Assembly (NCBI GenBank): GCA_963965975.1
Contig: OZ014420.1
Coordinates: 5,110,001 to 5,174,000 of the forward strand
Length of the DNA: 64,000 nt
Source: Xestospongia bergquistia
Lineage: Eukaryota; Porifera; Demospongiae; Haplosclerida; Petrosiidae
Reading direction: 5' to 3'
The position numbers and the translations under genes are program-made. The first letter of the stretch is position 1. Each line of letters starts with the position of its first letter. The notes under the pieces were generated by a model. That model saw only the letters and a list, made by a program, of their open reading frames with translations, made no database searches and was not told the origin of the DNA. Positions 56,336-64,000 of the stretch are shown here, piece after piece.

Positions 56336-59300
56336 ATGGCAGCTGTAGCAGGTGCTACTGCTGTTCTTCTTTGCAGTCTACTATGTTCTATTGTGTCATT
56401 AACGCAGTCTCAAAAGATAGTTATTCGTTATAGTAATAGCTGGGCAGTAGAGGTTACTGGAGGGAAGGACAAAGCTGATGAAATTGCTGAGAGACATGGC
56501 TTTATAAATTTAGGAGCCGTAAGTATGACAATGACGTTTTTACTCACGCTAACTATTATTTTTATTACAGATTGGTTCATTAAATAATATGTACCACTTT
56601 CTTCTTGATTCTGATGGCAATCATCAAGTAAAAGATCTAATTGGTGGAGAGATCCAATATCATACCAATGCTCTTAAATCAGAGCAAGAGGTAATGCATG
56701 GATAATTACATAATAATGAATGTCATGATGATCATAAACTTTAAGTAGTTCCATACTATATATATATGTGCTGCATCATCAATTCAGTTGGCAGCATTTT
56801 TAATGGGGGAACCATTTGAAGACACATTATTATTATAAACAGTCTTTTGTGACTAGCTGAGAGACTAATATACATAGGGACTAGATGCATCTCATAACAA
56901 TTAAAACTACGCTTCACACTAGAGTATACTTGCTCTGGATTGGTATCTAGATTGTTGTTGATATGATAATTGTTGTTAATCAAAGACAAGATAGAATTAA
57001 GACCTTTTTTTCATTAATAACAAAAAGTAATCTGGTTGCATTTGGATAGGTTTCAGCTGGACCATTCCCAGAAACATTATAGTAACATAATACCAATCAA
57101 AAGGAAAATGTATATTTACATTAACAACAATGCTAGTCAAAAGGCTCTATTGTTAAATTTCTATGTTATAAAGTTACCTCCTAATGATGCATATATTGTC
57201 TATATATATGTATAATATATTCACACTGCTGTATGTAAAAGCCATTCTGTCTTTAGTAGAATAATGATGATGTAAATGAAATCCATGAAAAGAAATAGTA
57301 AAAATTAAAGAATGCTATCATTGTCTGATTATATAGGTTGGTTATGTAGAACAGCAAAGACTACATACCTGGCAAAAGAAATATCTACAACCTACTGATT
57401 CTACTGACCCACTATGGAGTTCACAGTGGTGTCTGGTAAGTCATATAATATGTTAGTCTGCCATAACATGACTAATTACATTCATTAATTCTATTTTTGT
57501 GTTTTTTGATTGAAGTTGTTTATTCATGACTTACTCTTTCACATAACAAGTATATATGAATATCATCTGAAGAGTCATGATTAGAAGTAGTGTTATTAGA
57601 AATAGTGTGATTAACATGTTGTTATCCCCATACTTCCTTGTAATTACTTGGTATTAAAGCTATTGTTTAATATTAACATATAAATTATATATCAATCATT
57701 CTAATGCAGGCTTGGCTGTCTATATCAATCAAACTTAGCTATCTAAGACAATAAAGTGTAACAGTATATTGGTATATACCTTATATGGTTGGCTTATGAG
57801 ATCATATAGTTTCAATATGTAGTCATATGACCTTTTCCTTGTCTTCATATAATGAAGCAACCAACTAAATTTTACTTAAAGTACTATATCTTTGTTTAAG
57901 ATATGTCTGTAGTGAAATCTGATCAGTTCAATAAGTTAATTAGTCTTCTGTTTCCTGTCACATAGTGACACATACATTTTGTAGTAATGTAACTTGATAT
58001 TCACCAGACATGTGAAATATGTGTCTTAAAATAATTCAACTGTTTACCATATATGACATATTACAATTTGTTGCTTATTTTAGAACAATACTGGTCAAAC
58101 TGGATATACTAGTTTACTATTAGATATCAATGTAGAACCAGCTTGGATACAGGGATATACTGGTAATGGTATCATTGTAGGTGTGGTTGATGATGGTAAG
58201 TAACTACTATAGCTGTTTATATATTATTGCTTTTAATTACTTTAATATATAATTATTATATACTTATAACATTACATATATTAATGCTGTATACCAAACC
58301 TTCTCTATAATAGTGAACCTTATAGAGGTGTCTTTAATAAAGGAATTATGTAATATATTATAGTATTTAGTGTATGTCTAGAGGAAATATCCTGATAGAG
58401 AGTGAAATGACAAAGGATGTCCTTTATGCGAGGTTCTATTGTATGTAATTTAATTCCTCCTATTCTGTAGGTGTAGAATATAGTCACAGTGACTTGGTTG
58501 ATAACTATGTAAGTTGATATAGTCTACTTATAAAGTTAACTGTATACCTGCGTGTATTATAAGCATTATAAGTATTGTAGTATAGTATTAATGGTTTCTA
58601 CTTGCATTAAAGTCTCTTTCTAAATCACTTGTCTTAAATGACAAAGATAACTTCATGTTCCCAAATAACTAAAGTATTGTTATAATTGTAAGTAACCAAC
58701 TGTCCTTTTATATATACATTGTTAAAGTGGAGTGTTGTTTAAGTAATTTATAGTCACTTGATTTACTTGTATCCTCAAAATATATTAGAAAGTATTAACA
58801 ATATACAATGTACATGTTGTACAATTTATGTACTTGTAAAAGGTGAATGTATGTAATTTATTCATACTCACCTCAGTACATGTTTTCTCACCAAATTTTT
58901 TATTGAAGAGTATTAACAAGATTTCCATTACTAACTACAATGGAATTACACAGTTTGTGTACTTAAAAATCTTCTCATGTATGTAGGAATGTCTTATTAT
59001 AAATTACATAGTGACAGCCCTCACACACAATGATATAGTAAAGCTAACACTGATAGTTATATAGTAACAAGACTCGTGCAGAAGTCTAGCATCAACGAAA
59101 ATTATTATTATTTTGTCTAATTATAAGATGTTAAACAGAATCTTCATTGCTTTGAAAATTCACTACATGGGTTTCAGTTAATAGATTTTAGTAATGAGAG
59201 CAGTGTGATACAATGTTTACGTCATTCTAATATCACATTATGTATTATATTCAATGTAAATCATCACTGATTAGTTAGATACAATGTGATATTATTATCA

Positions 59301-61467
59301 TCCATAAGGCTTAGATATTATAATGTCAATAATTATGAGAACTTGATAATGACAAGAGCTTACCATGTATCTTTATGTAGATATCAACTTATAGTTATGA
59401 CTATTATAGTTATGATAGTAATCCTTCTCCTTCTGGATCAGACTCACATGGAACAGCTTGTGCTGGAGAGATTGGTATGGTACGTGGAAACAGTGTCTGT
59501 GGAGTGGGTGTGGCTTATGATGCAAAACTTGCAGGTATAATGGTTTACAAGAGATGACTTAATATAATAGTTACTTTTATATAATTAATAATAGGTATAT
59601 TTATCTAGTCTATTTTTATGAGTTTATAACTAGTGATTGACTTTATAGGAATTCGTTTGTTGGGTGGTAGAACAACTGATGCTCAAGATGCAAGTGCTGT
59701 GAGCTATCAGCGAAATGATATTGATATATATAGCAATAGTTGGGGTCCAGCTGATTATGGATGTATTGTTGGTGGACCAGAAACTTTAACACTCACTGCT
59801 CTAAAAGAAGGAACACAATCTGTAAGACTTTAATTATTCTTTAATAACAGAAATTGCTGAAAACAGAGGCAACAAACTTATACTGCCTATGTAGTGTAAC
59901 CAATTTTTGATGCTTCCATGTGATAATGTATAATATGAAATGCATTTCATAGCTTTCCTTTAAATCCTTTCTAATGCAATTATTAATCCATCTCTGATTA
60001 CTATTTTAGGGTCGAGGAGGGAAAGGTAACATTTTTACATGGGCAGCTGGTAATGGAGGAGGAGCTGAATATTTTTATGACACTTGTGCAGCTGATGGTT
60101 ATTCTCAAAGCAGATATACCATATCAGTTGGTGCTTATTCTCAAATTGGTGCTCCTGCTAGCTATGATGAACCATGCTCTGCTAAATTTACTGTTGCCTA
60201 TGTTGAGAATACATTTAATGAAAACCTACAAGTAGTAAGTTCATTATATATTGATATGTATATTAAACTTGAATTGTTTTTGTGGATATTCATACATTAT
60301 GTGAGTCAATAGTGATTACTTCTCTTGTCAGGCAACATTAGCTCGTTATAGTCGTTGTACTAAAACATTTGATGGCACTAGCTCAGCAACTCCATATGTC
60401 TCTGGAGTTGTAGCATTGACATTGGAAGCTAAGTAAGATATTATCAGATAGTCATATTACTTTACATATAATTTGGATTGATCTAGTTCTGATCTAACCT
60501 GGCGAGATATCTTGTATCTTATTGTATATACATCAAATTCTGATTCTCTATTAGCCAATACTAATGATAAGTTTACAAATGGTGCTGGTCTGACAGTGAG
60601 TCATCACTTTGGATTTGGAGCAATTGATGCTGAAGCCATGGTAACACGAGCTCAGCATTGGATCAATGTACCTTCTGAAATATCACATACTTTGATTCCA
60701 TCAAGATCAACTGGGTTAGTTATTTTTATAATTGTTGATGTAAGTTTTCTATTCATTCATGTGACAGGTATGCTACACTTAGTTCACCTCTTATTGTCAC
60801 ATTCACTTATTCTGGTCAGATCACTTATCTTGAACAGATTATAGTTACTATGACACTTCATGCAAATGGCTATCGTTATGACTTAGATGAAACAGATGCA
60901 GTTAATCAATTAGATGAAGATATAAATGATCTTACTTATACCTTCTATAATAATCGTGCTAAACGTGGTGATATCAATGTTACACTCACTTCTCCTCAAG
61001 GCTCTACTTCTACTTTATTATTTAATCGACCTTATGATATTGTCACTACTGAAGGTTATCTTAATTGGCCATTCTTAAGTGTCCTACACTGGGGTGAAAA
61101 CCCTAATGGACAATGGAGTATACGAGTGTACTGGAGGAACTCAAGGGGGTCTGGTAGAATGAGTAATATATCTGTTTCGTTATATGGTGTGTCTGGAACA
61201 CCAACTGCAGTGTCTAACATTCCATCTCAATGTGATACAGCATGTGCTCGTCCCAAAGGATGTGCTGCTGCTGGACCTCAGTATTGTGATGCATGTAACA
61301 ACACTCTGCTACGTAATGCCACTACTTTAGAATGCATCCAACCATATGAATGTCAAGCACCAAACAGTATAGCTAGCAATTATTGCTATTTACCATCAGC
61401 AGCTGGAAAGATTCCTTTTTATAACTTGTTTATTGTGTTAGCCTTTATATTGGCACTTGTAATGTAA
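56336..61467 (+). CDS. Furin/kexin-type proprotein convertase, intact
   Basis: Exons 56336-56518, 56571-56690, 57337-57435, 58084-58195, 58471-58508, 59381-59534, 59649-59821, 60010-60234, 60332-60432, 60487-60714, 60768-61467; 2133 nt, 710 residues, phases consistent. Signal peptide 1-25; prodomain about 26-116; S8 catalytic domain with Asp170 (VVDDG), His207 (DSHGTACAGE), oxyanion Asn308 (WAAGNGG) and Ser385 (FDGTSSATPYVSGV); P domain about 480-620 with RGD at 545-547 and NWPFLSVLHWGENPNGQW; then a Cys-rich segment and a hydrophobic C-terminus ending at the stop. The family cleaves precursors after paired basic residues in the secretory pathway. Odd points: the prodomain junction reads HTWQKKYLQPTD, without the usual Arg at P4, and there is no cytoplasmic tail. 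Confidence 0.93.
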
Positions 61468-61851
61468 ACTAGATTTGTATATCAGTATAGTGTATATGTA
61501 TAGCTATGTAGTATTAGAAGTGCTAACAAAAAATAGATTTTATGCAATGTACACCATGAGTTTAATCTTATATGCAAGATAATTGTGTTCTAAAATATTA
61601 GGCCTTTTGTAGCAATGATGTAATGATATTTTCTTTATTTAAAAACAATTTTAGGATTCTATAACATTATTTAGATTATATATATCAGTATTTATATTGG
61701 AGTATTTGTACTTATATTTGTATTTTGAATTTTTGAAACAGGAAATATTTATTTGTAGTTCAAATACTTCGTGATATCTTCATGAAATACTCCTTTTTAA
61801 ATTGTTTGTTTCTTCTACAAGACTATGTAAAAGATCTTTTTTATTAGATGC

Positions 61852-61857
61852 AATAAA
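61852..61857 (+). terminator. Candidate polyadenylation signal of the convertase
   Basis: AATAAA about 385 bp after the stop codon; the nearest convincing one I see. Confidence 0.35.
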
Positions 61858-61919
61858 TAATTTGTAATGATTAGTTGATTACATGTAAAAGCAAATAATG
61901 GGGATGTTCTGGAATAGTA

Positions 61920-62070
61920 GAAAGAAGTATTTGAAAAGTATTTAAATACTTTTCAAAGTATTTGTATTTGTATTTGAAATACATTCTTGCTAGAAGTATT
62001 TGTATTTTGTATTTCATATTTTGAGAGTATCTGTATTTGTATTTAAATACTATTCAATGTATTTGACACC
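61920..62070. repeat. GTATTT-rich repeat with inverted AAATAC tracts
   Basis: agtatttgaaaagtatttaa, gtatttgtatttgtatttga and aaatacattc form a low-complexity, partly self-complementary tract like the ends of degenerate transposons. Related tracts start near 61735. Confidence 0.5.
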
Positions 62071-64000
62071 ATCCCTGCTATTGTTACAACTAACACACCT
62101 AACATCTATGGATATAGCCCTTTTCTGTGCTACCTACTCCCAGTTACTAATTCTAGGGGTTACCATTCTTTGTAATTCTTTAATATCCTGAAATAATAAA
62201 TACTACAATACCAGTCTTTACAGAATTATATAGAGGATATGGAAGCAACTTATGACAATAATGATATCTGTTTATTAATATCTAGTAGTAAAAGAGTTAA
62301 TTGTGTGTATGCTAAAGTTTGTTCATTTATATTTTTTAACTGATTACCTTAAATAGTTTAATATTTAATCGATAAATTTAAAAGGAAAACCAAAAAACAT
62401 TTTACAAACTCTAATGGAATTATGATTTTCATGTTAAGAGGAAAGATGTCAGGATCACTCTTTGAAAAATTAGTTAGACATAAAATTGAGTTTCTTTCAA
62501 CCCAAAGACAAGAATTATTGGTATTACAGAATATAATCTTAAGGACAATTGTCTGCAAGTATATATGGAAAGACACTTACTACAAACTATGTAATTTCTA
62601 CATTGTATGAGATAGTTGCATAAATCATTACTTTACATAAATATTAGTAGTATATATATAATGTAACAATACAAGTATACTCAATGATTACTTTTCACAT
62701 GATGAAATCCATACATGTAGCAATTCTCAAACGTCTATACCAAGAATCTTGATAACATTTATGTGGAGTATTTTTTAGCATCCCGACCTTATTCCTTTTA
62801 TTACACATCTTTTTAGAACATGTTTCCAAACAAGTTGTTTTCCTGACAAAAAGTGATTATATTACCAATTTCTAAATCAAACAATCTTATTGATCCACTA
62901 AATCATAAGGATATTGTGTTCCAATATAATTTACTTAAAGCTTATACAAGTGTTCTAAACCAATGATTAACTTTCTGGTTGGAATATAATGACATATTCA
63001 TAAAAGAACAATAAGGCCTAGGATTTAAATGAGGTCATAAATTGTCTTGAACATGCCCTTACTGTTTACATGATGTACAAAATAGTAACCTTATTAATAG
63101 ACACATTCTTATGTTTTTTTGAATTAAAGAAACCATTTATAATATACTTACTTTAGTATAAGCTGCTATGCTTATGGAATTAATTGTAACTTGTTAGAAA
63201 TATTCTACATCTAGAGTTAATTATTGCTTGGAAATAAATGGTACTGGTATTGATTGTTTTGAAGCAAACAAGTGTGACAAACAGGGTTTCCTCCTGTCTC
63301 TTGCACTTTTATAATTAATTTTGTATACCAATAATCCTATTCCCTATTGTTAAAAATATAAATTTAGGAGTAAAATAGAAAAGGATATAGTTATGTGTAT
63401 ATTTCTGTATACTGTTAATATTGTTTTATTAGTTGAGAATAAAAATGACTTACAACAGTTTATTTGTAGAATGAAGTCTTAGTGTGAAAAGAATGGTTTT
63501 GCTATTTACATTGATAAACTAAAATATTACTCATTACAGACATATTCCTTAATTTTTTATACAAATAGAATGTAATACATGAAAACACGTACTTCAAAGT
63601 CTTTTCAAACCATCCACTGACTTATGCAATTTTAGTAAATGTACTTGGTTTAGGCATTGCATTAAATTAATGTGTCAAGTTACACTAAAAATTTAGGGAC
63701 CAATCATAGTAGCTTTTAATTATTAATAATTAATAATTAGCTGTAATTAAGAAATTATAACATATATTATCATTTTTAAGAATTTGACACACATATATAA
63801 TATGCAATGAAATACAACAATACCTTAATAGATAATACAAGTTTGTATCCCATATATAAATAAGAAGCTATGTATAAATATAGTATAGATTGACAAAAGC
63901 TGAACAAATAAGTAAATAAATAAATAAATATTATGAGTTTAGTTGAATTAATCTGTTAAAAATAAATAGGTTATCTGCATGTCTGCAAGATAATTCCATG
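62071..64000. other. AT-rich region without a recognisable gene
   Basis: Short ORFs on both strands (for example 62422-62610) show no family resemblance or splice context. An AAATA run occurs at 63908-63930. I see no RNA gene or further receptor exon. Confidence 0.5.

Noticed and set aside
56336-56587. Single-exon 83-codon ORF at the convertase start
   Set aside because: The last 22 codons are intron read-through after the gtaagt donor at 56519; exon 2 at 56571 continues the prodomain.
61920-62070. Possible regulatory element in the GTATTT tract
   Set aside because: Low-complexity and partly palindromic like degenerate transposon ends; nothing supports regulation.
1-64000. tRNA, rRNA or other structured RNA genes
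   Set aside because: I saw no convincing tRNA box pattern or rRNA sequence by eye; a covariance-model scan would be needed to exclude them.

Overview
This looks like eukaryotic nuclear DNA from an early-branching animal, most likely a demosponge such as Amphimedon. That is inference: it rests on AT-rich sequence, GT-AG introns often only 40-80 bp long, multi-exon immunoglobulin (Ig) and fibronectin III (FN3) receptor genes, a furin/kexin proprotein convertase, and a Ty3/Gypsy element primed by an animal-type tRNA-Ser. Nothing here is bacterial or plasmid-like.

The window is mostly a tandem array. One repeat unit is [conserved upstream block with TATAAATA] - [signal-peptide exon] - [long intron] - [Ser/Thr, somatomedin-B-like and Gly-Ser exons] - [Ig exons] - [five FN3 domains] - [transmembrane exon] - [tail with Tyr-x-x-Pro motifs] - [decayed 5' piece of a convertase gene] - [conserved minus-strand open segment] - [spacer]. 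Unit 0 is only a tail end (1-1078 and about 5262 onward). Unit 1 (gene 7330-20927) is almost intact but has a mutated donor after the Gly-Ser exon. Unit 2 (23223-40249) is the best preserved: 1569 residues by my splice model, six near-identical Ig exons and four YxxP motifs in the tail. Unit 3 (42119-46243) has lost its front half and carries two frameshifts and a stop. Unit 4 (48785-52759) has been rearranged into a short two-Ig protein with a hydrophobic C-terminus and no tail. Debris of a receptor 3' end (55751-56190) follows. Then comes the only intact convertase gene (56336-61467, 11 exons, 710 residues), whose 5' end was copied into every unit.

Nearly every receptor exon is symmetric phase 1-1, so Ig and FN3 exons can be duplicated, lost or skipped without changing frame, and the sequence shows this happening. 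A plausible joint role, which is inference, is a polymorphic cell-surface recognition family signalling through SH2 adaptors, with the convertase as its ancestral neighbour.

Mobile DNA is abundant. A 4173-bp Ty3/Gypsy element (minus strand, identical 162-bp LTRs, 5-bp target duplication, broken ORFs) lies at 1084-5256. A 1244-bp near-perfect foldback flanked by TTAA sits directly upstream of gene 1. A 468-bp terminal-inverted-repeat element lies in intron 1 of gene 2. Decayed retroelement-like coding sequence with a 2A-like relic occupies intron 1 of genes 1 and 2. A possible minus-strand gene end (52917-54034) converges on gene 4. From 61468 to 64000 I see only the 3' region of the convertase gene and AT-rich repeats.
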